A DNA stretch of 64,000 bases from Marinobacter vulgaris (GCF_003344045.1 NZ_QFWX01000006.1:248001-312000), one strand, 5' to 3'; shown: positions 7,383-18,776, numbered from the stretch's first letter. Numbers and translations: made by a program. Notes: a model not told the origin generated them from the sequence alone.

Positions 7383-9689
7383 ATGCCAGAGTTTCAGACC
7401 ACGGATGAAGGCTTTGAGCGGGTTTCATTGAGGGACTACACCGAGAAGGCCTACCTTGATTACTCCATGTACGTCATTCTGGACAGGGCATTGCCCAACG
7501 TAGGTGACGGCCTGAAGCCGGTCCAGCGCCGGATTATCTACGCCATGTCCGAGCTCGGTCTTAAGTCTACCTCCAAGTACAAGAAGTCCGCCCGCACGGT
7601 CGGTGATGTTCTGGGTAAGTTCCATCCCCACGGTGACAGCGCCTGCTATGAGGCCATGGTGCTGATGGCCCAGCCTTTCTCGTACCGGTATCCGCTGGTT
7701 GACGGCCAGGGCAACTGGGGCGCCCCCGATGATCCCAAGTCGTTTGCCGCGATGCGTTATACGGAGTCCCGTCTGGCCAGGTTTGCCGATGTCCTGCTCA
7801 GCGAGTTGGGACAGGGCACGGTGGACTGGGTGCCCAACTTTGACGGCACTATGGATGAGCCATCGGTGTTGCCCGCCAGGCTGCCGCATGTTCTGCTGAA
7901 CGGTACCACCGGCATTGCGGTGGGTATGGCGACAGACATACCGCCCCACAACGTCCGCGAAATTACGGCGGCCTGTGTGCGTCTGCTTGAACAGCCCGAT
8001 GCCACCACCGATGACCTGTGCGAACATGTCAAGGGGCCGGATTTCCCCACTTATGCGGAGATTATTACCCCTCGCAAAGACATCCGGCAGATGTACGAAA
8101 CCGGCAAGGGTTCCCTGCGGATGCGTGCCCGCTGGATTAACGAGGGTGGTGAGATCGTCGTCACTGACCTGCCTCACCAGGTCTCCGGCAACCGGGTGCT
8201 GGAACAGATCGCCCAGCAGATGCAGACCAAAAAGCTGCCCATGGTGGCAGATCTGCGGGACGAGTCGGATCATGAGAACCCGACCCGGCTGGTGATTGTT
8301 CCCCGCTCCAACCGCGTGGACCTGGATGGCCTGATGGCCCACCTCTTTGCCAGTACGGATCTGGAAAAAACCTACCGGGTCAATATCAACGTTATCGGCA
8401 ACGACGGCCGTCCCGGCGTGAAGGGGCTGCGGGTAATGCTGACCGAATGGCTCAGCTTCCGGCGCACCACGGTCACCCGGCGGTTGCAGCACCGGCTGGA
8501 TAAGGTACTGGCGCGCCTGCACATCCTGGAAGGCCTGCTGGTTGCCTATCTGAACATCGACGAAGTCATTGCGATCATTCGCTATGAAGACAAACCCAAG
8601 GCGGAGCTGATGTCCCGCTTTGGTCTGTCGGCAGAGCAGGCCGAAGCCATCCTCGAGCTGAAATTGCGCCACCTGGCCAAGCTCGAGGAAATGAAAATCC
8701 GCGGCGAGCAGGACGAGTTGGCCGCCGAGCGGGATGAACTTCAGGCCATTCTGGGCTCGGAAGACCGTCTGCGGGAGCTGATCAAGGACGAGTTGCTGGC
8801 AGATGCGGAAACCTATGGTGACGACCGCCGCTCGCCGATTGTCGAGCGCCGCGAAGCAAAGGCCTTCAGCGAAACCGAATTGGTGTCCAACGATCCGGTG
8901 ACGGTCGTACTGTCCGAGAAGGGCTGGGTGAGGGCGGCCAAGGGTCATGATATCGAACCCGAGGGGCTCAGCTACAAGGCCGGCGACAGGTTCGCCATGG
9001 CGGCAAAGGGACGGAATAACCAACAGGCGGTGTTCCTGGACTCCACAGGCAGGGCCTATTCCCTGGTCGCCCACTCATTTCCTTCTGCGCGGGGGCAGGG
9101 CGAGCCCCTGAGCGGCCGCATCAACCCGCCGTCGGGCGCGACCTTCTCCGGCCTGTTGATGGACGATCCCGCCCGCAAGGTGCTGCTGGTGACTGACGGG
9201 GGCTACGGGTTTGTTACCTCACTGAACGAAATGATCAGCAAGAATCGTAACGGCAAGGCGGTGGTATCAGTGCCTAAAGGGGCCAGGATCATGCCGCCGG
9301 TGGTGGTGCCGGATTCCGAAAAGCCGCTGTATCTGGGCGCCATTTCCAATGAAGGCCGGATGCTGGTGTTCCCTCTGAGCGAGCTGCCGGAGCTGGCCAA
9401 GGGCAAGGGCAACAAGATCATCAGTATTCCCTCCGCAAGGGTACAGAACCGGGAGGAATACGTGGTGGCCGTCGCGGTGTTTGCTGAGGATGACCAGCTG
9501 GAAATTCGCGCCGGTAAACGCAAGATGGGATTGCAGTTCAGCGACCTGGAGCACTACCTGGGCGAGCGTGGCCGCCGTGGCCACAAACTGCCCCGGGGTC
9601 TCCAGCGGGTGGATGCCATTGATGTCATCCAGTCCGCCAGCAACGCCGCTGAAGCCGCCGGTTCAGAGGAGCAGCCTGACAGTGAGTGA
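7383..9689 (+). CDS. parC: DNA topoisomerase IV subunit A
   Basis: The DNA cleavage-religation subunit of topoisomerase IV, 768 residues. The breakage-reunion domain contains the RYTESR motif with the active-site Tyr near residue 126. The helix aligned to the quinolone-resistance region reads [10 protein letters not shown], with Ser86 and Glu90 in the positions of E. coli Ser80 and Glu84, the susceptible residues. A C-terminal beta-pinwheel domain follows from about residue 490. The ParC length and the unlinked parE upstream distinguish it from GyrA. The stop overlaps the GTG start of serB by 8 bp, so the two are translationally coupled, an order shared with Pseudomonas as I recall it. Confidence 0.97.
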   Translation: MPEFQTTDEGFERVSLRDYTEKAYLDYSMYVILDRALPNVGDGLKPVQRRIIYAMSELGLKSTSKYKKSARTVGDVLGKFHPHGDSACYEAMVLMAQPFSYRYPLVDGQGNWGAPDDPKSFAAMRYTESRLARFADVLLSELGQGTVDWVPNFDGTMDEPSVLPARLPHVLLNGTTGIAVGMATDIPPHNVREITAACVRLLEQPDATTDDLCEHVKGPDFPTYAEIITPRKDIRQMYETGKGSLRMRARWINEGGEIVVTDLPHQVSGNRVLEQIAQQMQTKKLPMVADLRDESDHENPTRLVIVPRSNRVDLDGLMAHLFASTDLEKTYRVNINVIGNDGRPGVKGLRVMLTEWLSFRRTTVTRRLQHRLDKVLARLHILEGLLVAYLNIDEVIAIIRYEDKPKAELMSRFGLSAEQAEAILELKLRHLAKLEEMKIRGEQDELAAERDELQAILGSEDRLRELIKDELLADAETYGDDRRSPIVERREAKAFSETELVSNDPVTVVLSEKGWVRAAKGHDIEPEGLSYKAGDRFAMAAKGRNNQQAVFLDSTGRAYSLVAHSFPSARGQGEPLSGRINPPSGATFSGLLMDDPARKVLLVTDGGYGFVTSLNEMISKNRNGKAVVSVPKGARIMPPVVVPDSEKPLYLGAISNEGRMLVFPLSELPELAKGKGNKIISIPSARVQNREEYVVAVAVFAEDDQLEIRAGKRKMGLQFSDLEHYLGERGRRGHKLPRGLQRVDAIDVIQSASNAAEAAGSEEQPDSE

Positions 9690-10902
9690 ACTGGTTCTGA
9701 TTAACGTGTCAGGGCGCGACAAGCCGGGCCTGACCTCTGAGATTACCGGCATCATGGGGCAGTACGATGTGCGGATTCTGGACATTGGCCAGGCGGTGAT
9801 TCACGACCACCTGACCTGGGGCATCCTGATCGAGATCCCGGACGAGTCCAAATCGTCTCCGGTTATCCGGGACCTGCTGTTCCGGCTGCACGCCCTGGAT
9901 CTGCAGGTGCGCTTTGCACCCATTACCATCGAGGCCTATCAGCAGTGGGCCGAGGGCCGTAACCGGGCCTGTTACATTGTCACCCTGCTGTCCCGGGATA
10001 TAAAAGCCGAGCAGATCGCGCGAGTGTCGGCCATTACCGCCCGCCATGGTCTGAACATCGACAATATCAGCAGGCTTTCGGCAAGGCCGTCACTGAATCC
10101 TTCAGACAACCGCATTGCCTGTGTGGAGTTCTCCGTCAGGGGTACGCCCTCGGATCTGGAGCAACTGCGCGCCGATTTCCTGCACATCGCTGGCGAAATG
10201 AACGTGGACATTGCTTTCCAGGAGGACTCCATCTTCCGTCGTAATCGCCGGCTGGTGGTGTTCGATATGGATTCCACGCTGATAGATGCCGAAGTGATTG
10301 ACGAGCTGGCGCTGGAAGCCGGTGTCGGTGAGCAGGTGGCTGAGATCACCGAGCGCGCCATGCAGGGGGAACTGGACTTCAGCCAGAGCTTCGCGGAGCG
10401 GCTGCTGTTGCTCAAGGGGCTGGATGAGTCGGTGCTTGAGGGTATTGCGGCGCGACTGCGCCTGACCGAAGGTGCCGAGCATCTGATTCTCAGTCTCAAG
10501 TCCCTCGGTTATCGTACGGCAATTCTTTCCGGTGGCTTCACCTACTTCGCCCGCCATCTCCAGCAAAAGCTGGGTATTGATTATGTTTACGCCAATGAAC
10601 TGGAAATCGAGAACGGCAAGGTGACCGGTCGCGTCGCGGGTCAGGTTGTTGATGGCAAGCGCAAGGCCGAGCTGCTTCAGGAAATTGCCGAAAAGGAACA
10701 CATCTCGCGGGAACAGGTGATTGCAGTGGGTGATGGTGCCAATGATCTGCCCATGCTGAGCCAGGCTGGTCTGGGTGTTGCCTTTCGGGCCAAACCGCTG
10801 GTAAAGGAATCGGCTCGCCATTCCATCTCGACCCTGGGCCTGGATGCCATTCTCTACCTGATCGGGTTCCGGGAAAGTGACAGTCTTCAGGTAGGGGAGT
10901 AA
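9682..10902 (+). CDS. serB: Phosphoserine phosphatase with N-terminal ACT domains
   Basis: Catalyses the last step of serine synthesis, phosphoserine to serine. The 406 residues begin with two ACT-like ligand-binding regions (about 1-80 and 90-165; '[18 protein letters not shown]' opens the first). A haloacid-dehalogenase phosphatase follows, with the DxDxT motif VVFDMDSTL (nucleophile Asp195), SGGFTYF, and [10 protein letters not shown] near 356. The GTG at 9682 is chosen because it starts exactly where the ACT domain does, overlaps the parC stop, and follows gaggag by 10 bases. The ACT domains suggest feedback control by serine or a related amino acid, but that is not shown by the sequence. 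Confidence 0.93.
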   Translation: MSELVLINVSGRDKPGLTSEITGIMGQYDVRILDIGQAVIHDHLTWGILIEIPDESKSSPVIRDLLFRLHALDLQVRFAPITIEAYQQWAEGRNRACYIVTLLSRDIKAEQIARVSAITARHGLNIDNISRLSARPSLNPSDNRIACVEFSVRGTPSDLEQLRADFLHIAGEMNVDIAFQEDSIFRRNRRLVVFDMDSTLIDAEVIDELALEAGVGEQVAEITERAMQGELDFSQSFAERLLLLKGLDESVLEGIAARLRLTEGAEHLILSLKSLGYRTAILSGGFTYFARHLQQKLGIDYVYANELEIENGKVTGRVAGQVVDGKRKAELLQEIAEKEHISREQVIAVGDGANDLPMLSQAGLGVAFRAKPLVKESARHSISTLGLDAILYLIGFRESDSLQVGE

Positions 10903-10904
10903 TC

Positions 10905-10943
10905 ATTGCGCGGGGGCAGGGCCGGAGCCTGCCCCCGCGCAAT
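10905..10943. terminator. Bidirectional hairpin between serB and fimX
   Basis: A perfect 16-bp stem, ATTGCGCGGGGGCAGG with its complement, encloses a 7-base loop. It begins 2 bases after the serB stop and ends 8 bases before the stop of the convergent FimX gene. Its placement between convergent genes fits a two-way terminator, although T runs are weak. Confidence 0.7.
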
Positions 10944-10951
10944 CTTGAGGG

Positions 10952-13039
10952 CTACTGGTCGCCGAAATCGTAGTTCATTTCCGGAACCGGCGCCTGCAGG
11001 TAGTAGCCCTGGATATAGTTCACGCCGGCCTGCCACAGCGTTGCCAGCACGCTGGCGTTCTCCACCAGCGGCACAATGGTCAGTTTGCCGGCGCTTTGCA
11101 GGCTCTTGATCATCTCCTTGACCTCTTCCTTCGCTTCGTCCTTCTTCTGCACTTCCTCGGTAAAGGAGCCGTCAATCTTCACGTAATCCACGTCGATGTG
11201 CTTGAAGGTATTGAAGGGATTCAGCGCGCATCCGAACTGGGAGATGGAGACCTTGGCATGCAATTCGTGAACGGCTTTGGCAAATTCCTTCGCCTGTCTC
11301 ATGTGGTTGTTGGCATCACCTTCGCGAATCTGGAAGATCAATGAATCACCCGGCAGGCGGGCCGCTTTCAGCGCCACGCTCAACCAGGGTGTGAAGGTCC
11401 TGTCGTCGAGGGTCTCTGCCGTCACGTTGAGGAACAGGCGTGTGTCATGTCCCCGCGAGCGGTGGCTGGACAACTGCTTGATGGTCTGGAGGATAACCCA
11501 GCGGTCAATCTTGATTGCCATTTCCGAGGGGCCGACCGGCGGCAGGAAGTCGTAGGGAGACACTTCCTCGTTGTCTTTGTTCAGCATCCTGACAAAAGCC
11601 TCGTAATGTTCCTCGCCTTCGCCCCTCAGGTTGATGATGGGCTGGAACAGCAGCCGGAACCGGTTATCGTCGAGGGCTTTCTGTATGGCATCAGCGGAAT
11701 TGCTTTCGTCCAGGGATTCATAGTCGGCCGGATTGTAGACCAGAACGCCGTTGCCCTGCTCGTGGCCCGGTTTCTTCTTCAGCTCCGAGGACGCGGTATG
11801 GGCGCGGCCCATCAGGTCAGGAGCCTTGGGCGCGTTTTCGGTAATGGCAGCGACACCGATGCTGAGGGTCAGCTGGACCGTACGACCGTTGATGTCGAAC
11901 AGGTGGTCCTCGACCTTTCTGCTGATATCCTCGCACGCCTCAGCCATGGTGTTCTCTTCACAGGGCTGGCAGAGCAGGCAGAACGCGTCGTCGCTCAGGC
12001 GGGCCAGAATCATGTGCTCCGGTGTCTGTTCCTTGAGCAGGGCTGCCAGGTCTCCCAGCATCAGGTCCGCCCCGGCTATGCCAACCAGGGCCTTCAGGCT
12101 CATGAAATTATCAAGGGCGATGTAGGCCAGGGCGCCGGTCTGGTTGTCCTTGCCCGCTGTCGCGATGGTCTGGCTCAGGGCATCCATCAGGTACTGGCGG
12201 TTAAACAGGCCGGTGAGCAGATCCTGACTGCTGATCTGACGAATTTTTTCTTCCAGCTCAGCGTCGCTGTGTTCTGGCTGAATGACAATCTGGGTGCAGG
12301 TTTCGCCGTCGTAGGTGGCGGCTGATACCGACATGGTCACGTTGAGTTCCTGGTCGTCACTGCGGCGGGCAACGCAATTCATGGTCATTCCGTCTTCACC
12401 GCTTTCGGCAAAGGACTTCATGAACTCCTTGTACTTTTCCTGGCTTTCCGGAGTCAGGGTGTCGAGTACCGGTATGCAGATCAGGTCGTCGATATCGTCG
12501 TAGCCAAGGAATTCCAGGTAGGACTGGTTGGCATAAATGTGCATGCCATCATTGATGTAGGCAATGGCGTCCTTGGAGCTTTCCAGCAATAACTGGCAGC
12601 GCTGTTCGGCTTCACGAAGGTGTGATTCGAGGGTTCTGCGCCGTCGACGGTCGTCCAGCGAGCTCAATTCCCGGTTAACCACCAGCACCAGCTGATCGCT
12701 GTTCTCGAAGGGTACTGTGTCATGGGCGCCGGCCTTCATCACGGCAACCGTGCGCTCACGGTTGAATTCGCTGGTCAGCAGAATGGACGGGATGTCCTTG
12801 TCCATGCGGCGAATCATTGCCAGCGCGCCGTCAGGTCCGAATTCCTGATCCACGTCGTCCCGCGCCAGCAGCAAGTCCCAGTTGCCCGCTTTCAGGGTCT
12901 CCTCGAGATCTTCCTCAGACGTGATGCGATGGGCGCGGGTCGCCTTGCCCGAGTTCCGGAGCAGGCTGACGAGGGTCTCAGCGTCGTTTTGTGAAGGGTC
13001 GAGGATCAGCAGGTGTACAGTTGCGTTCTTTTTCTGCAT
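10952..13039 (-). CDS. fimX: FimX-like c-di-GMP effector (receiver-PAS-degenerate GGDEF-degenerate EAL)
   Basis: A 695-residue signalling protein. In order: a receiver-like domain (~10-125); a PAS domain (~145-260, YINDGMHIYANQSYLEFLGY); a GGDEF domain (~275-430) whose signature is degraded to LSDDAF; and an EAL domain (~445-690) whose signature reads EAF instead of EAL and whose DDFG motif is SQFG. Loss of both catalytic motifs is the hallmark of FimX, which senses c-di-GMP through its EAL domain and controls type IV pilus assembly and twitching. The adjoining upstream gene is a FimW-like PilZ protein and downstream is serB, the same order I recall for Pseudomonas aeruginosa. Residual cyclase or phosphodiesterase activity is unlikely but not excluded. 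Confidence 0.8.
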   Translation of the reverse strand: MQKKNATVHLLILDPSQNDAETLVSLLRNSGKATRAHRITSEEDLEETLKAGNWDLLLARDDVDQEFGPDGALAMIRRMDKDIPSILLTSEFNRERTVAVMKAGAHDTVPFENSDQLVLVVNRELSSLDDRRRRRTLESHLREAEQRCQLLLESSKDAIAYINDGMHIYANQSYLEFLGYDDIDDLICIPVLDTLTPESQEKYKEFMKSFAESGEDGMTMNCVARRSDDQELNVTMSVSAATYDGETCTQIVIQPEHSDAELEEKIRQISSQDLLTGLFNRQYLMDALSQTIATAGKDNQTGALAYIALDNFMSLKALVGIAGADLMLGDLAALLKEQTPEHMILARLSDDAFCLLCQPCEENTMAEACEDISRKVEDHLFDINGRTVQLTLSIGVAAITENAPKAPDLMGRAHTASSELKKKPGHEQGNGVLVYNPADYESLDESNSADAIQKALDDNRFRLLFQPIINLRGEGEEHYEAFVRMLNKDNEEVSPYDFLPPVGPSEMAIKIDRWVILQTIKQLSSHRSRGHDTRLFLNVTAETLDDRTFTPWLSVALKAARLPGDSLIFQIREGDANNHMRQAKEFAKAVHELHAKVSISQFGCALNPFNTFKHIDVDYVKIDGSFTEEVQKKDEAKEEVKEMIKSLQSAGKLTIVPLVENASVLATLWQAGVNYIQGYYLQAPVPEMNYDFGDQ

Positions 13040-13198
13040 TCGTCGGATGTCTCGTGATACGCGTTGGCTGTACCAGTTCTTTGCACATTTTGCACTTAAA
13101 GGACCGGTTTTTCACTAACGCTGAATGATGCAGGGGTTACCGGTTAATAACAACCCTTCGCCCCGTCCCGGGGACGTCTGGCTGCCTGGAACACAGCT

Positions 13199-15007
13199 CT
13201 AGAGTGATGGCCACAGCGAATCAAATTCATCCTCGCTGGTGGCTGCCGCGGGCGTGGTTTTATGCAGGCTGGTGGCAGCATTGTTGTGAAGCTTGAGCTC
13301 AAACTGGCTGATGCTGCCGGTGGCGGAGATCCGGCGGGAGAGGGTGCCCTGGTCTTCACGGCCATCGTGGAGCAGTGATATCCGGCTTCCGGACTGGAAT
13401 GGCAGCCGTGGTGTAATCAGGGTTGCCGCCTTATTAACCACGCTGATCTCCGGCAGCAGCAGGCCCCGCAGGTATTCGCTGCTGTTGCCTACTTTCTGGA
13501 TCAGCTGAACGCCGCAGGGCGCCGCACTGGGCGCCAGCAACTCGACACCAACCTGGGTGCCCTGGTTGCGAACCTGGCGGATCCAGCGCACCACGGCAAT
13601 GCTCCAGGGATGGTTGGACTGCTCACGAACTCCGAGTATCTCACCGGCCTGGAGTGAGGCGGGTACGTTGGTCTCCCAGGCGACGCAGTAGCCCCCCGGG
13701 CTGGTATTGATAAGCAGGGCGTGATGGGACCGGGGCCGCCTGCGGTCATGCTCGCTGTCGGGTGCGGTGCCGATACCGTTGCGATAGTTGATCGGCGTGC
13801 CTGCTGGATGCAGCGGTTCGTCACCCTGGCCCGCGTCGTGGGCACCCGCCCATGCGTCTTCCCGGCGCCGTGACGGCATCAGGAACTGGTTATCCCGATC
13901 AGGGGTGCCGTTGTCATTGCCGCTGACAAACTCATTGAAGGTCTTGCCGCCGGCCACAAAATAATGGGCGGCCGTCAGTCCCACGCACATCTCGAGGGTT
14001 CCCTGACTGGTAATGCGGTTGAAGTTGCGCTTTGCCAGGATTCCCAGGGCCTGACTCAGGTGGGTCAGCAGCGTGTCGCTGACCCGGGACGGCAGCTCAA
14101 GACTGCTGGCCTTGTGGTCTTTGTTCTGTTGGCGGGTATGCAGTGATTCGGTGATTTGCTCTGACAATGCGCGGGTGTCGAAGTTGTAACTGTCGTTCCC
14201 CGGCTTCTGCTCCAGCAAACTGCGGTAAACGGGCGCGGTGTCCCGCTCCATGTTGACCACGAACAGACTGTCGTTGTCGGTCTCGGGGCCACAGGAAGCA
14301 AGATGGGTCCAGTTCTCGAACAGGTCGTACACTTGGGCCAGTTCCGATTGCCGCAACTGATTGGGCCGGGCGCATCCAAGCAGCAGGATACGTTTGTAGC
14401 TGTCCTCGACCGTGCTGGCATGACGGTGACTCAGGGTTTCATCGTTAACAGATAGCCCGCTGAGTTTGTTGCGATGGGCGAAACGGAAAAGGCGATGGCA
14501 TTCCAGCCAGCTCTGTGCCGGGCTGGGACAATACAGCTGGTGGGACCGGACGATGGTGGCTGCTAGTTCCGAGATGGCCCGGTGAATAGCCGTTGCCACC
14601 GCTTTGCGGTTCTTTTCCGCCCCGCCATTATCCAGGAGCTCCAGAACACAGAGCTTGTAGCCACTGGCGGCATGGAGCTGCAGAGCCTGGGACAGGTTGG
14701 CGATCTTACGCTGTTTTTCCGGCAGCGCGACCGCCATGCCAAGGTAGTGTCTGGAGAGCTCGGAGCTGACAAAGTGTATTTTCGGGCGAATCAGTTCCAG
14801 CAGCTGCAGGCGCTGTTGCGGCGCGATGAACAAGTGGTTCAGTTCAATGATGGCGTGATAGAGCTGCCGCGAGGCCTCACCGATATTGGCCATGGGCAGC
14901 TGGTTGATCCAGTCCCTGAAGGCTTTTGGTGAAGTCTGGCAGAATGAGAGACTTGCTGTTTTCTGTTCTGGAACACGAAGCTCGGGTTTCAGGATCAAGC
15001 CTTCCAT
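13199..15007 (-). CDS. fimW: FimW-like PilZ-domain c-di-GMP receptor
   Basis: A 602-residue cytoplasmic protein without signal or membrane segments. The first ~400 residues are helical and unlike any enzyme I know. A C-terminal PilZ domain (roughly 405-590) is marked by the arginine-rich DRRRPRSHH followed by LINTSPGGYCVAW, matching the RxxxR and [DN]xSxxG c-di-GMP-binding motifs. In P. aeruginosa the protein encoded between psd and fimX, FimW, is a c-di-GMP effector needed for surface attachment; position and domain layout match. It is the upstream gene of the leftward fimW-fimX pair, 159 bp apart. The name rests on synteny and the PilZ motif. Confidence 0.7.
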   Translation of the reverse strand: MEGLILKPELRVPEQKTASLSFCQTSPKAFRDWINQLPMANIGEASRQLYHAIIELNHLFIAPQQRLQLLELIRPKIHFVSSELSRHYLGMAVALPEKQRKIANLSQALQLHAASGYKLCVLELLDNGGAEKNRKAVATAIHRAISELAATIVRSHQLYCPSPAQSWLECHRLFRFAHRNKLSGLSVNDETLSHRHASTVEDSYKRILLLGCARPNQLRQSELAQVYDLFENWTHLASCGPETDNDSLFVVNMERDTAPVYRSLLEQKPGNDSYNFDTRALSEQITESLHTRQQNKDHKASSLELPSRVSDTLLTHLSQALGILAKRNFNRITSQGTLEMCVGLTAAHYFVAGGKTFNEFVSGNDNGTPDRDNQFLMPSRRREDAWAGAHDAGQGDEPLHPAGTPINYRNGIGTAPDSEHDRRRPRSHHALLINTSPGGYCVAWETNVPASLQAGEILGVREQSNHPWSIAVVRWIRQVRNQGTQVGVELLAPSAAPCGVQLIQKVGNSSEYLRGLLLPEISVVNKAATLITPRLPFQSGSRISLLHDGREDQGTLSRRISATGSISQFELKLHNNAATSLHKTTPAAATSEDEFDSLWPSL

Positions 15008-15130
15008 GAGTTCACGCCAATTGGTTGGGCCACGTTGGGTACTCTAATGCAGCAAACACGCAACAGAAAGCGGCAATAGCATGAGTTAACAAAATTTGAC
15101 AAGTAAACCCGGGCCGCGCCGGCAACTGTG

Positions 15131-16171
15131 TCACGCGAACAGGTCGAGGGGCGTTTTGCCGGGGCGGTCAGGCACTTCCCGGACAAGTCTTGGCACCAAA
15201 AAGCCCGGGAGTGTGCCAAGCAGCTGCCGCACCAGCTCCCTGGCCCTGTCGTCACTGACGTTGAAATGATGGGCGCCCTCCACGGGATCAAAGGCATGGA
15301 GATAGTAAGGCAGAACACCGCATTCGAAAAGCCGCTCGCTCAGATCGCTCAGTACACTGGCCGTATCGTTAACACCCGCGAGGATAACGCTCTGGTTGAG
15401 CAGGGTGACACCGGCAGCTTTCAGGCGCTCCAGGGCGTGGCGGGTATCAGTATCCAGTTCCGCCGGGTGGTTGGTGTGGATCACCATTACCACCTGCAGC
15501 CGGCTCCCTGATAGCCATGCAAGCAGCGAGTTGCATACACGCTGGGGAATGACAACCGGAAGTCGCGTGTGAATTCGCAGGCGGCGGATATGGGGAATGT
15601 CTGCCAGTGATTCGGCCCAGGCTGCCAACAGCCGGTCACCGGCTACAAGCGGGTCGCCACCACTGAAAATGACCTCGTTGATGCGAGTGTCATTGGTCAG
15701 GGTGGCGAGTACTTCTGCCCGGTCACTGGGGGATAGCCGGTTTTCTTCATAAGGGAAGTGGCGACGGAAGCAGTAACGGCAATTGATGGCGCACTGTCCG
15801 GTAACCATCAGCAGGGCCCGGCTCCGGTATTTGCGAATAAGCCCGGTGGTTTGCATGGCGTCGCTCTCCTGTAACGGATCACGAACAAACCCCGGTTGCC
15901 TGTGGCTCTCGGCAGTCAGCGGCAAAACCTGTCGTAACAGCGGGTCTACCGGATCGCCGGGAACCATGCGCTGCAGATAGGGTTCCGGAACCCGTATCGG
16001 AAACAGACGGTGGCCTTCCCGGGCACCTGAAAGCCAGACAGCCGGGTCAAGGTTCAGCCGCCTGAGCAGGTCTTCCGGGCTGGTGACAGAGCTTGAGAGC
16101 AGCTGTTGCCAGCTGCGCAAACCAGGATCGATTGGCCGGGCTTCTATACGGGTGGCGGTTCGCTGTATCAT
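15131..16171 (-). CDS. epmB: EF-P beta-lysylation protein (lysine 2,3-aminomutase)
   Basis: A radical-SAM enzyme of 346 residues that converts alpha-lysine to (R)-beta-lysine for attachment to elongation factor P. The iron-sulfur cluster motif CxxxCxxC is visible as CAINCRYC, followed by FRRHFPY, and FSGGDPL lies further on. It belongs to the short KamA-like group (YjeK). It is divergent from efp with 45 bp between start codons, and epmA follows efp, so all the enzymes needed for beta-lysylation are side by side. The shared intergenic space probably holds promoters for both directions. Confidence 0.94.
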   Translation of the reverse strand: MIQRTATRIEARPIDPGLRSWQQLLSSSVTSPEDLLRRLNLDPAVWLSGAREGHRLFPIRVPEPYLQRMVPGDPVDPLLRQVLPLTAESHRQPGFVRDPLQESDAMQTTGLIRKYRSRALLMVTGQCAINCRYCFRRHFPYEENRLSPSDRAEVLATLTNDTRINEVIFSGGDPLVAGDRLLAAWAESLADIPHIRRLRIHTRLPVVIPQRVCNSLLAWLSGSRLQVVMVIHTNHPAELDTDTRHALERLKAAGVTLLNQSVILAGVNDTASVLSDLSERLFECGVLPYYLHAFDPVEGAHHFNVSDDRARELVRQLLGTLPGFLVPRLVREVPDRPGKTPLDLFA

Positions 16172-16216
16172 AGCGACCTTCGAATTTTTATACGCATCTT
16201 TTCAGGTGATAATTTC

Positions 16217-16792
16217 ATGGCTTCATATTCTACCAACGAATTCCGCGGCGGTCTTAAGGTTTTGCTGGACGGCGACCCCTGTATCATTCTCGAGAACGAA
16301 TTCGTCAAGCCCGGCAAAGGCCAGGCATTCAACCGGGTCAAGCTGCGCAATCTGATGACCAATCGCCAGTGGGAGCGCACCTTCAAGTCCGGTGAAAGCC
16401 TGGAAGCCGCCGATGTCATCGATCTGGAAATGGAATACCTGTACACGGACGGCGAGTTCTGGCACTTCATGAAGACCGACGGCTCCTTTGAACAGTACCC
16501 GGCGGATGCGAAAGCCGTCAGTGATGCCCTTAAATGGCTGAAAGAGCAGGACGTTTATACCGTCACACTTTATAACGGCGCGCCGCTGACAGTAACGCCA
16601 CCAAACTTCGTTGAACTGGAAGTGGTGGATACGGACCCCGGCATGAAAGGCGATACCGCCCAGGGTGGCACCAAGCCGGCAACCCTCTCTACCGGCGCCG
16701 TTGTCAACGTGCCGCTGTTCATCACCATCGGCGAGGTGCTCAAGGTCGACACCCGCTCAGGTGAATACGTCAACCGCGTGAAAAGCAGCTGA
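16217..16792 (+). CDS. efp: Translation elongation factor P
   Basis: A 191-residue three-domain protein that enters the ribosomal E site and relieves stalling at consecutive prolines. The modified lysine is at position 34 in KPGKGQAF, the site for (R)-beta-lysyl modification. '[11 protein letters not shown]' and the C-terminal '[20 protein letters not shown]' are typical of the family. The ATG at 16217 gives the standard N-terminus; in-frame upstream codons from 16106 lie inside the epmB promoter and coding region and are rejected. The modifying ligase gene epmA follows after 14 bp, suggesting one transcript. Confidence 0.97.
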   Translation: MASYSTNEFRGGLKVLLDGDPCIILENEFVKPGKGQAFNRVKLRNLMTNRQWERTFKSGESLEAADVIDLEMEYLYTDGEFWHFMKTDGSFEQYPADAKAVSDALKWLKEQDVYTVTLYNGAPLTVTPPNFVELEVVDTDPGMKGDTAQGGTKPATLSTGAVVNVPLFITIGEVLKVDTRSGEYVNRVKSS

Positions 16793-16806
16793 TCGGTTTC
16801 CCCAGG

Positions 16807-17781
16807 GTGACTGAAACCCCTTCCTGGCAGCCTTCCGCCTCCCTGGCTGCCCTTGAAAGTCGCGCACAGCAGCTGGCCTGGGTGCGCGACTTTTTTGCGC
16901 AACGGGGGGTGATGGAAGTAGAAACGCCCGTGCTGGGTCGCTGCGGCGTCACCGATATCAATATCGACAGCATTGCCGCCAGCCCCACCCCCGTGGGGTC
17001 CAGCCCATCGAGAGCCTGGCTCCAGACTTCCCCCGAGTATCACATGAAACGCCTACTGGCCGCCGGTGTTGGCTCCATTTACCAGGTGGCGCGGGTGTTT
17101 CGTGACGGTGAATCCGGGCGAAGGCACAATCCCGAGTTTTCTCTGCTTGAATGGTACCGGCCGGGATTCACGGATTCCGACCTGATGGCCGAAGTAGCGG
17201 AGCTTGTGTGCGGTTGGCTGGGTTGTGAAGCGCCAACAACGATCAGTTACCGCGATGTCTTTCTCCGGTTTGCCGGTGTTGATCCGTTCCTGAGCAGTGA
17301 CACTGAGTTGTCAGCCCGCTGCGAGCAGTGGATGGAACCGTCCCGGCTGCAGGCCTTTAGCCGGGACGATTGCCTGGATCTGTTGATGAGCTGCCAGGTA
17401 GAACCGGCGCTGGCGGAAGCCGGCCCGGTGTTCGTCACCGGCTACCCGGAGTCCCAGGCGGCACTGGCACGGGTGTCGGAACAGGACGGCCTGCGCCAGG
17501 CGCACCGTTTCGAGCTCTACGTACAGGGGGTTGAGCTGTGTAACGGGTACTGGGAGCTCACTGACCCAGGGGAGCAGCGACAGCGGTTTGCGGCAGATAA
17601 CCGGGCGCGAGTTTCAGCGGGCAAGCCGGAAATGCCCGTCGACCAGGCCTTTCTGGCCGCTCTGCAAGCCGGCGTGCCCGACTGCGCCGGAGTAGCACTG
17701 GGGCTCGACCGCTTGCTGATGCTGAAGATGGGGGTGGATGATCTTGCCAGTGTTATCGCGTTTCCTGCGGAGCGGGCGTGA
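16807..17781 (+). CDS. epmA: EF-P (R)-beta-lysine ligase
   Basis: A class II lysyl-tRNA-synthetase-like ligase of 324 residues lacking the anticodon-binding domain; it adenylates beta-lysine and transfers it to Lys34 of EF-P. Class II motifs are visible: [42 protein letters not shown] and, near the end, [12 protein letters not shown]. The start is GTG at 16807, 14 bp after the efp stop. The 3' end overlaps the convergent psd gene by 29 bp. The optional hydroxylase EpmC is not in this window. Confidence 0.95.
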   Translation: MTETPSWQPSASLAALESRAQQLAWVRDFFAQRGVMEVETPVLGRCGVTDINIDSIAASPTPVGSSPSRAWLQTSPEYHMKRLLAAGVGSIYQVARVFRDGESGRRHNPEFSLLEWYRPGFTDSDLMAEVAELVCGWLGCEAPTTISYRDVFLRFAGVDPFLSSDTELSARCEQWMEPSRLQAFSRDDCLDLLMSCQVEPALAEAGPVFVTGYPESQAALARVSEQDGLRQAHRFELYVQGVELCNGYWELTDPGEQRQRFAADNRARVSAGKPEMPVDQAFLAALQAGVPDCAGVALGLDRLLMLKMGVDDLASVIAFPAERA

Positions 17782-18631
17782 TTCTTCCGAAGGCCTCCCC
17801 CATACGGACTCTTTCCCCGGCTTTCTGGTCGCTGTTCCATGTGACCGTGCCCTTGGGCATCACCACAATAACGGTTGATCCCAGGCGGAATCGTCCCATT
17901 TCCTCGCCTTTGTCAAAACGAATCGGAGCCTTGAGGCCGTCGTAGCGGGTTACGTCCACCCGGCGCTCACCGGGGGCAACAACTCCGGCCCAGGTGGTTT
18001 CAACGCTGCCCACGATCATGGCACCCACCAGCACGAAGGCCATCGGACCCGCTTCCGTGTCAAAAATGCAGGCGACTCGTTCGTTCCGTGCAAACAGCTC
18101 GGGCACATTTTCCGCTGTGGTCGGGTTGACGGAAAACAGCTTGCCCGGAATGTAGACCATCTCTCGCAGGGTGCCGGCCAGGGGCATGTGGATGCGATGA
18201 TAATCCCGCGGAGCGAGATAGGTGGTGGCAAACTCGCCACCGATAAATGGTTTGGCCCGTTCCTCGTCGCCACCCAGCAGAGCGTTGAGGCTGAAGGACT
18301 GGCCCTTGGCCTGAAAAACCCGGCCGTCACTGATGCTGCCCAGCTGGCTTATGGCGCCGTCCACGGGGCTGACCATTACGGACTCGCCTGCGTCTATCGG
18401 CCGCAGGCCCGGCTTCAGGGCGCGGGTGAAAAAGGCATTAAAGCTGGGATAGGCATCCGGATCTGATTCGACCGCTTCGCTCATGTCCACGCCATAGCGG
18501 CCGATAAACCAGTTAATAACGCGGTTTTTGAGCGCCGGAACGCCCTCGTTGTCTGCCAGGCGGCCGGCCAGGCGCGAGATGGCCAGCTGGGGGGCTAAGT
18601 ACTGGCCGGTTACAAATAGCTTGTCGTACAT
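17753..18631 (-). CDS. psd: Phosphatidylserine decarboxylase proenzyme
   Basis: A membrane-associated pyruvoyl enzyme (292 residues) making phosphatidylethanolamine. The self-cleavage site LGST is near the C-terminus (Ser252 becomes the pyruvoyl group of the small subunit). The [10 protein letters not shown] motif around residue 145 and '[20 protein letters not shown]' near the start are diagnostic. Convergent with epmA (overlap of 29 bp) and divergent from motA with 180 bp between. The neighbours fimW, fimX and motAB match the Pseudomonas region around psd. Confidence 0.95.
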   Translation of the reverse strand: MYDKLFVTGQYLAPQLAISRLAGRLADNEGVPALKNRVINWFIGRYGVDMSEAVESDPDAYPSFNAFFTRALKPGLRPIDAGESVMVSPVDGAISQLGSISDGRVFQAKGQSFSLNALLGGDEERAKPFIGGEFATTYLAPRDYHRIHMPLAGTLREMVYIPGKLFSVNPTTAENVPELFARNERVACIFDTEAGPMAFVLVGAMIVGSVETTWAGVVAPGERRVDVTRYDGLKAPIRFDKGEEMGRFRLGSTVIVVMPKGTVTWNSDQKAGERVRMGEAFGRITPAPQETR

Positions 18632-18776
18632 CAGGACTGATCCTTGGCGCTCAAAGGTGCAGAGTCTATCAAACCGCGCGGTGTGTATAGAAATTGTTTC
18701 ACACCTTCGCGGTTACAGGCGGCGCTTGCTATTATCTGTGCCAAGCGGAATGGCAGCCAGGCTTCAGTCGCAGTTT

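Noticed and set aside
7425..9074. 549-codon minus-strand frame opposite parC
   Set aside because: A shadow of parC, low-complexity and His/Gln-rich with no recognisable domain.
10952..13039. Active diguanylate cyclase or phosphodiesterase
   Set aside because: Both signature motifs are degraded, so the FimX-type receptor call is preferred.
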